Shown: positions 1 through 11,445, counted from the stretch's first letter. The stretch: 64,000 bases of DNA from Haematobia irritans (GCF_050003625.1 NC_134397.1:271430070-271494069); one strand, 5' to 3'. Numbers and translations are program-made. Notes: generated by a model not told the origin, from the letters alone.

Positions 1-929
1 AAAGGACAATGGTCACGATCTAAAATGTTATGGTATTCGTCAAAAATGTTTTTCTTCCTGAAATGTTTTGATCGAAATGTTTTGATCTATATGAAAAAAC
101 TTTTGTCGTCGTCGAAAAAAGGACACCACTTGAGAAAAGAAAATACAAAATTAACTTTATTTATTTGTTTTTATTTATTTATAAACTAATTTATTGTTTA
201 TTTGTATTTATAATGTCGTGCAAGCAAACCTCACATATTTTTACACACTCTATTTTGGTTCAATTTCAACAATAAGTAATCATTCCATATTTACTTCGTA
301 CCCATCAAATGTACCAACGCAGACATCATGTAACCGCAAATAAAAATAAATTATAAAAGCGGAACAAAAAACAGGTAAATTTCTTTCAATTACACTTTCC
401 TTTTTGTGTTCATATAAAACCACTTGCCACTTCTGAATAAATAAATTAACACAAAACACAGTAATTCCGTATTCTCCGTCCATTCCAAGAAACAATCAAC
501 ACTCGACTGACGCGCAAAATGAAAATCGTGTGCACCTGCTCAAAGTTTTTATAAAATTCTTTTCGCAGCAAAAAAATTAAAAAATTAAATGGTCACGAAA
601 ACAATGTATATGACCATGTAATGGTTCTAGACATGTCTATACGTAACCTATAAAAATACTTTTTTCTCTGCAAAAAAATGAAAAAATTGAATGGTTAGGT
701 ACATGATTTTCCCGACCATGTAATGGTCTAAAATTCTATCATTTAAATAATAGAACATGTTTGCGGCATTTGAGAACCATTTAAATGCTTATTGCCAACA
801 TATATTTTTCTCCGCTCGAAAATTATTTTTACAAATATAAAATGCATGGTTTTCGCGACAATTACATACTCTAGATAAGGATTAAATGGATGCGGCAACC
901 ATGTCCAAACATGTTTTTTTCCGTGCGTG
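1..929 (+). repeat. CACGCAC-ended dispersed DNA element, copy 1 (cut by window edge)
   Basis: This stretch is matched, in reverse complement, by 24137-25268. Shared blocks include the ends (TTTTTTCYGTGCGTG here, CACGCACAGAAAAAA there), the CCATTTAAATGCTTATTGCC block and the AATACGGAATTACTGTG block. The right end is at about 929 and the left part lies outside the window. Short open frames inside it are not conserved as proteins between the two copies. It is probably a non-autonomous DNA transposon of unknown superfamily. Confidence 0.6.
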
Positions 930-1006
930 TCATGAACGCTGGTTGTTGTTTTAACATGGTGTCATTTTATAGTTGTCAGATCGACACCGTCTGTTCTTTG
1001 GTTGAT

Positions 1007-1140
1007 GGTTAGGTTACGTATAGTGTCAGCCCGATATTTCAGATTTGCTTAGACTAGTCAGTCCATCGTGATACCACTGTGATGAATTACTCTCTTATCA
1101 CTGAGTGCTGCCCGATTCTGTGTTACGCTCAATGACATAC
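1007..1140 (-). repeat. SINE 3'-half remnant
   Basis: Read on the minus strand this matches the 3' half of the SINE at 35463-35788: the block around GGAATCGGGCAGCACTCAGTGATAAG, the TGGTATCACAATGGACTGAAT-like block and a CCTAACC tail. The tRNA-like head is missing. It carries many substitutions, so it is an old copy. Confidence 0.6.
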
Positions 1141-1488
1141 AAAAAATGGATTTCTAATTCAATACCGAAAATGATAGTATCAATCACAGTTTTAATTGGA
1201 CAATAAAAAAAATATTTGATTAAAAAATTAATTGATTTTATTAATAAGTTTCAATTAATTTTTAATTGCTTCAATTAAAAATTTAATTGATGTTAATTGC
1301 AAAACTCAAGTAATTTTTTTCATTAAAAACTTAACTATTTTCAATTACATTCTTAGCTGACTTACGACCATTTTCATGTAGCTCCGTTAGACTTTAACTG
1401 CCAGTTAAAAGCAATTACATTGCAAATATCATCTCTCCGGTTTACTTTAACTGAAAAGTTTTCAGCAGTAAAGTTCTTAGTTCTTAGG
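1141..1488. repeat. AT-rich MITE debris
   Basis: Dense AATTAATTG/CAATTAATT words resemble the interior of the intact TA-flanked MITEs at 42465-42754 and 62043-62305, including the phrase ATGATAGTATCAAT. No termini are left. The copy appears to have been broken up by SINE and Tc1-like insertions, and similar debris resumes at 1565-1694 and 2941-3030. Confidence 0.4.
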
Positions 1489-1564
1489 TGGCAGCCCGAT
1501 GTATCAGGCTCACTTAGATTATTCAGTCCATTGTGACACCACATTGGTGAACTTCTCTCTTTGA
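1489..1564 (-). repeat. SINE 3'-end remnant
   Basis: On the minus strand it matches the last ~75 bp of the window's SINE family (GAAGTTCACCAATGTGGT, GACTGAATA, GTGAGCCTGATACATCGGGC). It sits between blocks of AT-rich MITE debris. Confidence 0.6.
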
Positions 1565-1694
1565 TTAATTGACTTAATTGACTTAGTCTTCCGAGTTTGA
1601 TTCAAAAGTGAATTGCATCAATTAATTTTTTTAATTAAAAATTTAAAAATTCTTAATCATTGACTTAATGTTTACATCTTGATTAATTAGTTAT
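1565..1694. repeat. AT-rich MITE debris, second block
   Basis: AATTAATTG-type words continue here up to the left end of the DD37E element, and resume at 2941-3030 beyond it. The DD37E element therefore inserted into this AT-rich MITE. Confidence 0.4.
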
Positions 1695-2940
1695 AGGGTG
1701 ATACGGTCAAAATTTGGTCAAGGGGAAACGCGTGTAAATCGGTGAAATCGTTTATTTATAAAATCAAATTAAATTTATTTTTCAAGTTCAATTAGTATAA
1801 AATTCAGGAAAAATATTCAGTTAGGCTTTCGCTTTTCCAAATCCGAATTGCCGGGCCTCAAGGTTGACACCTGCCATCAGATTTTGTACAGCCACCTTGT
1901 CCACCTTCTTCGCCGCAGAAAGCCAGTTTGCCTTGAACTGCTGCTCGTCCTTAGCAGTTTTTTTGGTTTTCTTTAGGTTCCGCTTGACAATAGCCCAGTA
2001 TTTCTCAATTGGGCGGAGCTCTCGCGTGTTGGGAGGGTTCTTGTCCTTGGGAACCACCTGCACGTTGTTGGCGGCGTACCACTCCATGGCCTTTTTACCG
2101 TAATGGCAAGATGCCAAATCCGGCCAAAACAGTACGGAACAACCGTGTTTCTTCAGGAAAGGCAGCAGACGTTTATTCAAACACTCTTTCACGTAAATTT
2201 CTTGGTTGACAGGCCCGGAAGCTATGAAAATGCTGCTTTTCAAGCCACAGGTACAGATGGCTTGCCAAACCAGATATTTCTTTGCGAACTTTGACAGTTT
2301 TATGTACTTGAAAATATCTGCTACATTTCCCCTTCCTTTTGCTCCTGTCCCGGAAGCTGCTTGTAGTCGGCTTTGACGTAGGTTTCGTCGTCCATTGCCA
2401 CGCAGTCAAACAGCCTCCGGGATCGCGCTTTGGCCGTCGTATTTTGTTTATCATCGCGATTCGGAGTCACTACCTTCTTGTAAGTCGATAGTCCGGCTCG
2501 TTTTTTGTTTCGATGCATGGTTGTAGACGATACACCCAGCTTATTTGCGGCATCTCGGAGAGAGAGTTTAGGGTTTCGCTTGAAACTACCGGCAACACTC
2601 TTTGTCGTCTCAGCGGCTTCCGGTTTTCGATTTCCCCCCGATCCAGACTTCCTGGCTGTCGACAAATGTTCCCCAAAAGTACATTTGTAACGGTTGATTT
2701 GGCAACTTTTAGCGATTTTGCCAGCTTTGCGTGCGAGTAGCTCGGATTTTCGCGATGCGCGAGCAAAATTTTGGTACGCTGCTCTTCTTGCTTGGACGGC
2801 ATTTTGACAACTGAAGAGTGAATTCCAAAATCAAAATAGGAGCAACATTCTACACACACACACCTTCGAAATGAGGGGTGTTCAGGTTTTTTAAATGCAA
2901 AATTGAAAGAAATACGTCCAAATTTTGACCGTATCACCCT
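1695..2940 (-). mobile_element. DD37E Tc1/mariner element, copy 1, full-length between inverted repeats
   Basis: Both ends carry the same inverted repeat, AGGGTGATACGGTCAAAATT at the left and its reverse complement finishing CCGTATCACCCT at 2940. The interior is a broken transposase on the minus strand. Length (~1.25 kb) and end structure fit an ITmD37E-like Tc1/mariner element. The exact boundary is uncertain by 1-2 bp because the TA duplication is not clean. A second, 5'-truncated copy is at 54757-55762. Confidence 0.85.
1821..2802 (-). pseudogene. DD37E transposase pseudogene
   Basis: The transposase would cut and paste its own element in the nucleus. The start is the ATG at 2802 (protein MPSKQEEQR...), followed by a helix-turn-helix-like region (SYSHAKLAKSLKVAKSTVTN). 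A frameshift follows near residue 45, then a frame from about 2665 carries the rest of the DNA-binding region and the first catalytic Asp (AMDDETYV). A second frameshift near 2330 precedes the C-terminal frame 2243-1821, with WPDLAS (second Asp) and RPIEKYW (Glu). I count 37 residues between that Asp and the Glu, the DD37E signature. The catalytic triad is present, but at least two frameshifts make the gene non-functional. Identity by eye to the copy at 54757 is high apart from indels. Confidence 0.85.
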
Positions 2941-3030
2941 TTAATTGTATCAATTAATTTATTAATTGAACAAATTTTCAATTTTAATTAACTTTTTAAG
3001 TGGAAATATTTTGGTGATATTTTTTTGGGG

Positions 3031-3190
3031 CAAGGGACCTACTTTTTATAGCCGAGGCCGAACGGCCTTCCACATTGCGGTGAAATTACCAAGATAAGCT
3101 TTGAAGAAACACTGAGAGAAGACTTTTTGGTGTCCGGTAGAAACTGGAGTTGAACCCACGACCTTATGTATGCAAGGTGGAGTTATCTAT
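3031..3190 (-). repeat. SINE 5'-half remnant
   Basis: On the minus strand it shows CTTGCATACATAAGGTCGTGGG-like sequence, a B-box-like GGGTTCAACTCC, and then the middle of the SINE through GTGGAAGGCCGTTCGG and GGCTATAAAAAGTAGG. The A-box end is lost. It sits next to AT-rich MITE debris and is diverged. Confidence 0.6.
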
Positions 3191-3664
3191 TGTTTTTTCT
3201 ATGGGTTAATGCCATCACCATTTAATAATATCACACTAAAAAAATTAACAATTTAAAAAAAATATTGATTTATTTCTTCATATCGGCTTTTAAGTTCTTC
3301 GTAAAATTTACGAAAATTTACGAAAATCGATGAAAATTTCTTTGTTTTAATGGAGAATATATTATATATAACAATTAATGCACGGAAGACGTCAATCGCA
3401 GTTGATAAAAATCAATTCAATATATCTGGTGACCAGCGTTGCCAGATTTGTTTCACCAAAAACCGCTAGATTTGCTAGACTAGAAAAAGCTAAATTTTTT
3501 AATCAAAAGTTAAATTTTTGATTGAAATTTAGCAAATTTAAAGCCTTTATTTCACTTAAAATGCATATTATTTTAATTGTATTCATTTTAATTCTACTTC
3601 TGTGAGACTATAACAATATTTAAATCATATTAGCTCTGTTTGCGTATTCGATACATTTTGATTA

Positions 3665-4946
3665 ACAGGTTGGCTGATAAGTCCCCGGTCTGACACATAG
3701 ATGGCGTCGCTAGTATTAAATGCCTATTATTTTTATATAGTACCAACCTTCAAATGATTCGTGTCAAAATTTGACGTCTGTAAGTCAATTAGTTTGTGAG
3801 ATAGAGCGTCTTTTGTGAAACAACTTTTGTTATTGTGAAAAAAAAAAGGAAAAAAAGGAATTTCGTGTTTTGATAAAATACTGTTTTCTGAAAGGGAAAA
3901 ATACGGTGGAAACAAAAACTTGGCTTGATAATGAGTTTCCGAACTCTGCCCCAAGGAAATCAACAATAATTGATTGGTATGCAAAATTCAGGCGTGGTGA
4001 AATGAGCACGGAGGACGGTGAACGCAGTGGACGCCCGAAAGAGGTGGTTACCAACGAAAACATCAAAAAAATCCACAAAATGATTTTGAATGACCGTAAA
4101 ATGAAGTTGATCGAGATAGCAGAGGCCTTAAAGATATCAAAGGAACGTGTTGGTCATATCATTCATCAATATTTGGATATGCGGAAGCTCTGTGCAAAAT
4201 GGGAGCCGCGCGAGCTCACATTTGACCAAAAAAAAAAAAACAACGTGTTGATGATGTTTGCAGCTTTTAACTCGTAATACACCCGAGTTTTTCCGTCGAT
4301 ATGTGACAATGGGTGAAACATGGCTCCATCACTACCCTCCTGAGTCCAATCGACAGTCGGCTGAGTGGCCAGCAACTGTCTCCGAAGCGTGGAAAGACTC
4401 AAAAGTCCGCTGGCAAAGTAATGGCCTCTGTTTTTTGGGATGCACATGGAATAATTTTCATCGATTATCTTGAGAAGGGAAAAACCATCAACAGTGACTT
4501 TTATATGGCGTTATTGGAGCGTTTGAAGGTCGAAATCGCGGCAAAACGGCCCCATATGAAGAAGAAAAAAGTGTTGTTCCACCAAGACAACGCACCGTGC
4601 CACAAGTCATTGAGAAAGATGGCAAAAATTCATGAATTGGGCTTCGAATTGCCTCCCCACCCACCGCATTCTCCAGATCTGGCCCCCAACGACTTTTTCT
4701 TGTTCTCAGACCTCAAAAGTATGCTCGCAGGGAAAAAATTTGGCTGCAATGAAGAGGTGATCGCCGAACCTGAGGCCTATTTTGAGGCAAAACCGAAGGA
4801 GTACTACCAAAATGGTATCAAAAAATTGGAAGATAGTTATAATCGTTGTATCGCTCTTGAAGGGAACTATGTTGAATAATAAAAACGAATTTTGACAAAA
4901 AAATGGGTTTTTCGTTGTTAGACCGGGGACTTATCAGCCAACCTGT
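3665..4946 (+). mobile_element. Himar1-like mariner (irritans subfamily), copy 1
   Basis: Inverted repeats beginning ACAGGTTGGCTGATAAGTCC (27 bp, perfect at both ends) are flanked by TA at 3663-3664 and 4947-4948. Total length is 1282 bp, about the size of Himar1. The ends and the coding sequence match Himar1 of Haematobia irritans closely. The insertion lies inside the hAT-like element at 3434-7131, so it is younger than that element. The transposase is broken. Confidence 0.97.
3846..4879 (+). pseudogene. Himar1-like mariner transposase pseudogene
   Basis: It is a DD34D mariner transposase of about 345 codons when intact. Visible parts are an N-terminal paired-like DNA-binding region (WLDNEFPNSAPRKSTIIDWY, then KLIEIAEALKISKERVGHII), then the catalytic domain with HQDNAPCH and PDLAPNDFF. 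The expected start codon reads AAG at 3846-3848. Near 4213-4265 a run of A plus a deletion shifts the frame. A further shift occurs near 4375. The first catalytic Asp is replaced by Gly (VTMGETW), which alone would abolish catalysis. The second and third Asp remain, 34 residues apart. The stop codon is TAA at 4877-4879. Neighbouring sequence is element DNA only. Confidence 0.95.
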
Positions 4947-5141
4947 TATCTTTCGTTTTATTTGGTTTAAAACCGCTGAATTAATGATAAATTCGTGAAC
5001 GTGTACACTTCTACTAACTTTACCAAAGAGAATAAAACCCATTCTTACTATCTTGCAAGTTTATACTGAATAACTTTTATTGGAAAATTACCTAAACAAA
5101 CCTATTGTTGTCCAATTTTCGTAAAAGCAAATCCATTCCTT

Positions 5142-5172
5142 TAACCCTCTAATGCCCCAATTTTTTTTACAT
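5142..5172 (+). repeat. piggyBac-like terminus remnant
   Basis: TTTAACCCTCTAATGCCCCAA matches the terminal sequence of the intact MITE at 12944-13185, including a TTAA-like start. Only one end is present; the rest has been replaced by the TA-flanked element that begins at 5174. Confidence 0.45.
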
Positions 5173-5650
5173 ACACTGAAAAAAAAAATATTTTCGGTTC
5201 CAAAGATTTTGTACACTAATGATTTTGGTATTGATTCCGAATTGGAATTTATTCGTTTTTTTCAGCTTTTTCTTCATGAGCTATCAAAGAGCTGTAAAAA
5301 CGCCCTAACGACAATTTAAATTTTCAAATTCAGACTCGACTTCAAGTAGAAATTATTTTATGTATACGTTTATAAAATAAAGTGTTGAAAAACATCTTCT
5401 ATTTTTTAACACTTTTTTGGTTTGTGGTCAAGATATAAAAACTCCACAAATTTAAAAACTTTTTCTTTAATTTTAAGATTTTTTTTTTTAAATTGACCCT
5501 AGCCTTCTTTCATGTAAAGATACCCATTTTTAAGTTGAATCACTTAACTATAAGGACCAAACGACTTTATCGGCTTTTGGCTAAGGAAACAAGTTTATAT
5601 AAGAGAAATTCACAAAGGCTATTATAACCAAAATTCGCGTTCATATTTTA

Positions 5651-6776
5651 TGCGCTTTACAGACAATCACACGGATGAAAAAGACTGTTTTTCATATGTT
5701 TGGCTATAAACATTATATGTTTGCAACACAAATTTTTAAACACAATATTTTTGAGTGCAAGCATATAATGTTCATAAACTAGCATAACATGTTTGGGACA
5801 TATATGTTAATATGTTAGAACATATTATGTTTGGGACATAAAATGTTTGTAAATATAATATGCTTGGATGCAAACATATATTAATTTAGAAATAGCCTAT
5901 AAACATATATGTGTTTAGTAGCTTGGAGCGCTATTTAACAGGGAGCGATATTGAATTAAGTTGGTGGTTGTTGCTTGTTATTACAAAATTAATATTTTAT
6001 TTTTCCTTGGGCAATTGCTCAGCTACTTCTTTGATCCTTACAAACTGTGTGGTCCGCTGTTCGAATCCCCGTCCGGTAAAAGGTAAAGTTAAAATAAAAA
6101 AAATCATAAAATTGAATAATTTCTTCTACAATGTTTGTATTACAGAAAAAGGTGCTAAGAACTAAAAAATCTCGTGGAAGTGAGAAAGATGTGGGGGAAT
6201 ATACAATTAGGCAGAAACAAAATTTTGAGCATTCAGGTCGTGCACAATATTGTTTGGGAGATTTTTTTTAAGCATATAATATTTTTGGGTGCAAAATGCT
6301 TCCAAACATATTATATGTTCACATAATAACATATTGTTTTTTGGAAGACAACATTATTGAATTTGGATGCAAAAATACAAAATGTTTGGAACTTAGACTA
6401 CCCAAACATATATTGTTTAGACCAATACGCTTTCAAACATATTATATATTGGAAGAGATCAAACATATAAATGTTTGGGCAATAGCCAAAAATGTATATG
6501 CTTGAAGCAAAATATGTTTGGGAGTATATGTTACAGAAGCGATTTTTTGTGAGCGTGCAGTTATTCCGGACGACAGTGTCGAACATATCCCATATATTGT
6601 GCACATTATAAGTTAAGTCCGAAGGCATAATCGATACTGCTGCATGTTTATGGGATCGATAACACATTTACCGATTATTTAGTCACCGCCGACAAGTCGA
6701 ATCGATCCGACACACTGTAAGATTCTTTACAAACACCGACATTCCGTTCGGAATAACTGATAGTCTGTAAAGCGCA
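5651..6776. mobile_element. TGCGCTTTACAGAC MITE (Harbinger-like), interrupted
   Basis: Inverted ends TGCGCTTTACAGAC and GTCTGTAAAGCGCA are flanked by TTA on both sides (5648-5650, 6777-6779), a 3-bp duplication of the type used by PIF/Harbinger elements. Next to both ends lies GTTATTCCG in mirrored arrangement (ATAACTGATAGTCTG at the right). Without the 5670-6557 insertion the MITE would be ~240 bp. It has no coding potential. Confidence 0.6.
5670..6557 (+). mobile_element. CACGGA element, copy 1 (internally rearranged)
   Basis: It begins CACGGATGAAAAAGACTG and ends GATTTTTTGTGAGCGTG, matching 15234-16793 over ~250 bp at the left and ~480 bp at the right. Many copies of the word CATATGTTTGG / CCAAACATAT occur inside. 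A half tRNA-like segment remains at about 6036-6082 (GGTCCGCTGTTCGAATCCCC, B-box-like); the A-box side differs from copy 2. It interrupts the Harbinger-like MITE. Its superfamily is unknown. Confidence 0.65.
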
Positions 6777-7139
6777 TTAAGGACATGAACTCTTTGGCCT
6801 CATAACAAAATTTTTTCAGCGTACAAAGCAATTCACATCTACTATTTTAATTTAGTAATATCATAATAAATTTAGAATATTATAATAACATAAGAACAAT
6901 AAACGAGTCAAATGCTAATATTCTAAATGTAATTGGCAACAAGGCTTAGATAGAAAACGCCGTTTTATCCCTATTTCAATAGAAACATGTCGAAAATAAA
7001 AAAACCAAAAATAGCTAAAATGGCCATGAAAAAAAGCCAGAAAAAAAAACTAAAAGGTAAATACATTTTTTCCCGCTAAACGACTTCAAAAAGCCAAATC
7101 TAGCGGGAAAATAGCTAAATTGGCAACGCTGCCGGTGAC

Positions 7140-8830
7140 TATGCTTTATTATGTTGTTGTTTTAAAATATAAAAACGACTCTGTGCAGAATTCCTTAATT
7201 CATTAAAACAAAAAATTCACTTAAGTGTATTAACCCTGATATGATGCGATTCCATACCTTGCATCCAGTTCTGTTATGTTCGATGGGGATGCTGGGTTTT
7301 GTTGTGTTGTTGTCGGTTGGAGCCAAATACATGCTCGGCTGCTGTAATGATGTTGGGAATCGGCATGTTCTTGTCTGGATTGTTGTCGCCGTCATAGTCA
7401 TTCGTTGGTTGGCAAACATTTGAAAGTAGGCACGCTGAACCATTGTTTCAGTTGAGTAACGACACGAGAACGCAACGGTAACGGTTACGGATTAAGAAAG
7501 AATATAAACGGGCAGAGATATTAAATCAAAGAAATTCTTCAAATTACACGATGAGTGACAAGTAGTATTGCCTTGATAGAAAGTGACAAACGACATAGGA
7601 ATTCTCTAAAAGAAAATGTTTCGATATTTTTTTGGAATGTGAGTGAGTGAGTGTATGAAGGCGATGATTGTAGGCATTTAGCAAATTTATTTGAATGGTC
7701 CTTTTTTAGAAAAAAAAAAAAAACAACATAACAACATAACATAACACACATACATAAATCACTACAGCAAAATACCAAATTCAAATGAAAGATAAGAACA
7801 AAAGACGCGCGCGAATTCTATAGAAAAGAAAATAGCAAAAACAAATAACAAGTGATAAAATACATGCAAACATAGACAAGAGGCAAATCAGACTCTTGCT
7901 AGCTATAACGACAACATTCATGTTCATGTACCAAAGGAAGTTTGTTAAACAAAACAAAAACAACTTCGTCAGATGAGTTAAAAACAAAAAAATTAGCGTG
8001 AAGGCGTTGTAAGCAAAACTAACGGTAAATATTGCACTTTCGTACAAGCATAACGTTGTTCAACAAATCACTACTGAGCTGTGCTGATGCGAGTGTATTG
8101 GTGTATAAGTTTGACTACTATTGTCTCTGTGTGTGTGTGAGTGAATATTTGATGTGCAACGCAATACTAAAACGGAAAACGGAAGTATTTCGCCGTTTCT
8201 CACAATTCTGAATGGGAAACGCATCACTTCGTCTGACCGTGTGATTCTGCTACTGCATCCACTGGATAGTTTGAATTTGAACTCACTCAACCGTGGAGTT
8301 GTATTTGAATTTCACCAATATTTTCCTGGTTATTTTTTTTTAATGCCATAATATTTGTGTGCGTTCACGTTTTTTGGGAAATAATAGCCGTTATTTGATT
8401 TATGAACTGTGTGCTACATGTAAAGATATACAAACAAAAAACTACGGAACAAGTCCTCTAGAGTTTTTTATTCGGAACTTTTTGACACAATTTTTTTGCG
8501 GATCCAGTATTGAATATAGTGCTAGAGCAAGAGACTTGTTGTTGTTTTCTGCACTCATATCAACAATAGTCAAATTCAATTTTATTATGCCATATTTAAG
8601 CATTTGATACGAACACATCGAAATTAAATTATACCTTGGTTTTTTGTGAAGATCCCTTAGTTTCGCTGCTTTTTTAATATTAGCACAGAGGTGAGTACCT
8701 TATAGATTAAATTGTGTACTATATATAATATACTAAACATGTTGATCTGTTTTAGAATATTGTGTTTTTCAATACAATCAGTTTTCTAAATGCATTAGTG
8801 AGCGAATATATATAAATTCATCACACCAAC
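7140..8830. other. Non-repetitive island, possible host exon or 5' region on minus strand
   Basis: I see no transposon signature here. On the minus strand an ATG in good fly context (GAAACAATGG, ATG at 7441-7443) opens about 62 codons followed by AAG/GTATGG, a donor-like site near 7255. An alternative frame is also open over the same span. Upstream on that strand are CA-rich tracts and TCAGTAGTG-type sequence, as in many fly 5' UTRs. None of this is enough to call a gene. Confidence 0.35.
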
Positions 8831-9697
8831 TAAACAGTTCAGAATTTCTAAAAATGTGTACATTTTAACTCAACTACTTGCATCGTAAACTTTGTATGGT
8901 GCTAAAGATATTTTTTCAATTTTGAACTCCAATTTTGTTTTAAACTACGAATTTTTTAACAATTGAAAAATAAATTATTTATGCTAATAATTTTTCTTGA
9001 ATTCTTGAATCGGTGTAATAGCGCCGTTTGAAATATAGTTGAGCTAATTTTTTCTAAAATATATCTACATTTCCCTTCTTGTGGGTTAATGTTTTGAGAA
9101 TTCTTAAAAAACTTTTACTTAAATACAAAGATTTTGATCGTCTTTAAAGAATTTTGGTATTGAATCTGAATGAAATATGCTGCTTTTTTAAAATAATGAG
9201 TGTTTTTCGGGAGCTATCTAGCTGGGTTCTATAATAGTTCTCTTTTTGCAACATATCAATAAAGCTATTCATCAACAAATAAATGCCACAAAAAATACCA
9301 AAAATATATACTTCAAAATAAGCATTTAGAATATTTTGTATCTTTAATTCAAAGATTCCATATCTCATACCTAACCTAACCTTACCTAGGTTTTGTGAAA
9401 AACTTGATCAAATTCAAGAAAATTTATTAGACATAATTTTTTTTCTCTTGTTAAACAAATTTTGTGGTTTGAAAAAAAAAAAAAAATAGTGAATTTAATT
9501 TATTTTAAAGTATTTGTGTATATTTTTTTCGCTTTGTTAAGTTCATTTTACTAATGTACACAAACAATTATTTAAGCCAAGGAAACTTTCCCATATTCCA
9601 GAAATTTTAACTAAAACATAATAATTGCCATGAACTAAAATAGAGTTAAATTGACTTTAGTGCCGTAGAGGATTCAATTTTTTTAGTGCTTCTGTTA
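8831..9697. other. AT-rich stretch with old MITE debris
   Basis: The block 9127-9172 resembles 5207-5245 inside the TA-flanked element. The end near 9690 (TTTTTTTAGTGCTT) resembles the CACT-type MITE termini. A short CCTAACCTAACCTTACC patch at 9370-9388 may be a SINE tail relic. No gene is visible. Confidence 0.35.
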
Positions 9698-9701
9698 TAA
9701 A

Positions 9702-10826
9702 CCACATAGTGGTCAGGGTATAATAAGTTTGATCTGCCAAAAAATGTGTCTACTAGAAATATTGATTTTAGACCCCATAAAATATATACCGATCGACTCA
9801 GAATCATCTCCTGAGTCGATCTAGCGTTTGGTGTCCGTCCGTCTGCCCATGTATTTGTTGTTCACAGGATTCCGGTCGCAATTATTAACCGATTTTGATG
9901 AAATTTGGTACAGGGAGTTTTTTGGGCACAAGGAAGAATTTGGAAGAAATCGGATCAAATTTAGATATAGCTCCCATATATATGTATCGCCCGAATTCGA
10001 CAAATGGGGTCACGTTGCGCATTTTTTCAAACGGATCGTCACCAAATTTGGCAAAACGTAATCTTTTCCATCGCCCTTCAAGTCTGCAAAATTTCATCCA
10101 AATCGGTTCAGATTTAGATATAGCTCTCATATATATGTATCGCCCGATTTTCCCAAATTTGTCCACAAAACCTTTATTTATCAACCGATCTTACTCGAAG
10201 TTGGCTAAATATAATCTTCTATGGCACTAACTATATGTGCAAAAAATCTTCGAAATCGGATCAGATTTAGCTATAGCTCCCATATATATGTACCGTCCAA
10301 TTTTTCTAAATTTGGCCATAAAACCCTTATTTATCAACCGATCTTACCCAAATTTTTCTAAATGTAGTCTTCTATAGCACTAACTAATATGTGCAAAATT
10401 TCATCGAAATCGGTTCAGATTTAGATATAGCTCCCATATATATGTATAGCACGATTTTCCCAAATTTGGCCATAGAACCCTTGTTTATTAACCGATCTTA
10501 CTAAAAGTTGGCTAGATCCAGTCCTCTATAGTACTAACTGTGCAAAATTTCATCGAAATCGCTTCAAATTTGTGGTATTAATCAAACCCGCAAAATATTA
10601 TGCAAATTGGTTCAGATTCAGATATAGCTTCCATATATATGCATCGGTCGATTTTCCCAAATTTGGCCATAGTACTCGTATTTATTAACCAATGTTACTC
10701 AAATTTCAAATTTTGATGTACTAGCCTATCGTACTTATACGTACTTGTAGCTCTTACATAAGAATATTGCTCGATTTTTACAAATTTGTATTTATTACAC
10801 ACACTAATTTAACGATTTTCTCTTTT
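9702..10826 (-). repeat. Array of ~153-bp units (family i)
   Basis: The unit containing GATATAGCTCCCATATATATG recurs at 9971, 10125, 10277 and 10431 (spacing 154, 152, 154), then more loosely at 10628. On the minus strand the unit has the core TATATGGGAGCTATAT followed by a TGAACCGAT-like block, shared with arrays at 33228, 54290 and 60850. Before the array are the phrases CAGACGGAC and GACTCAGG (minus strand) and a copy of TATATTTTATGGGGTC. The arrays look non-coding. Confidence 0.75.
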
Positions 10827-11445
10827 TTAATAATGGGCTCACTATTAGTGGCATACTAACTCCGTAGGCGCAATATCAACACAGCCAGTGTTGCTAGAAG
10901 TAGGGGAAATTCCTTCTATGTAGGGTTTTTCTAATATTTTGCGTCTTGTGGGGACGTAGGGCCACAATGTAGGACATTTTTACTCAACACAATTTGTAAT
11001 AATTTTTACATTTGGTGGCTCTAGAGGAGGAAATTAGAAGCCGGCAAGGCTTGATCTTTAACAATGTGTGGTAAACTTTATTCCTGTAGAAAATTTTGTC
11101 AACATTTTATATCCATAGAACATTTTGTCAAAATATTATTTCTATAAAAAATTTTCTCAAAATTTTATTTCTGTGGAATTTTTTCTCAAAATTTTATTTC
11201 TATAGAATTGATTGTCAAAATTTTATCTCTATAGAAAAATTTCTCACAAAAATTTGTTTATAGAAACTTTTTCCAAAATTTTATTTTTATAGAGATTTAA
11301 CAAAAAATTTTCTTAAATATGCAACTGCGGTTTATCTCCCAGACCTATATGTTACCCCACAAATGCTTTTGATTACTAATTCTGTAATGGTGGTTTATGG
11401 TATGATATAGTCGGCCCCGCCCGACTTTCTACTTTACTTACTTGT
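10827..11445 (-). repeat. Terminal module of family i, first tandem copy
   Basis: It runs from TTAATAATGGGCTCACTATT to CTTACTTGTTT, and is followed directly by a second copy starting at 11446 with the same opening words. Near its end it holds AGTCGG-CCCCGC-CCGACT, a 6-bp stem hairpin. It contains a 29-bp minisatellite stretch at about 11090-11300. Confidence 0.65.
11090..11300 (+). repeat. 29-bp minisatellite, short array
   Basis: About seven units of the type TTTCTATAGAAAATTTTGTC-AAAATTTTA with point differences. The same unit forms arrays at 11720, 29349, 31965, 34388, 46010 and 55763. Confidence 0.7.

Larger units (their letters stand above)
5174..6821. mobile_element. TA-flanked CACTGAAAAAA element with nested insertions
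   Basis: The left end TA-CACTGAAAAAA (TA at 5172-5173) pairs with the right end TTTTTTCAGCG-TA (TA at 6822-6823), suggesting a Tc1/mariner-type MITE. The interior left block (AAAGATTTT..GGTATTGATTCCGAATTGG) resembles 9127-9172. The only coherent content is A/T-rich non-coding DNA. A Harbinger-like MITE is inserted at 5651-6776. The pairing of these two ends is inferred from the short termini only. Confidence 0.45.
3434..7131. mobile_element. hAT-like non-autonomous element with nested insertions
   Basis: The left end is CAGCGTTGCCAGATTTG and the right end, reverse complemented, is CAGCGTTGCCAATTTAG. Both ends go on to a CCGCTAGATTTG block, giving inverted repeats of roughly 50 bp. The 8 bases outside are CTGGTGAC (3426-3433) and CCGGTGAC (7132-7139), a 7-of-8 match and the duplication length known for hAT elements. 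Removing the later insertions leaves about 1.2-1.3 kb with no recognisable transposase. Nested inside are a Himar1-like mariner (3665-4946), a piggyBac-like end (5142-5172) and a TA-flanked element (5174-6821) which itself contains two more elements. Confidence 0.75.

Noticed and set aside
1864..2740. Plus-strand open frames over the DD37E element
   Set aside because: They are antisense shadows of the minus-strand transposase.
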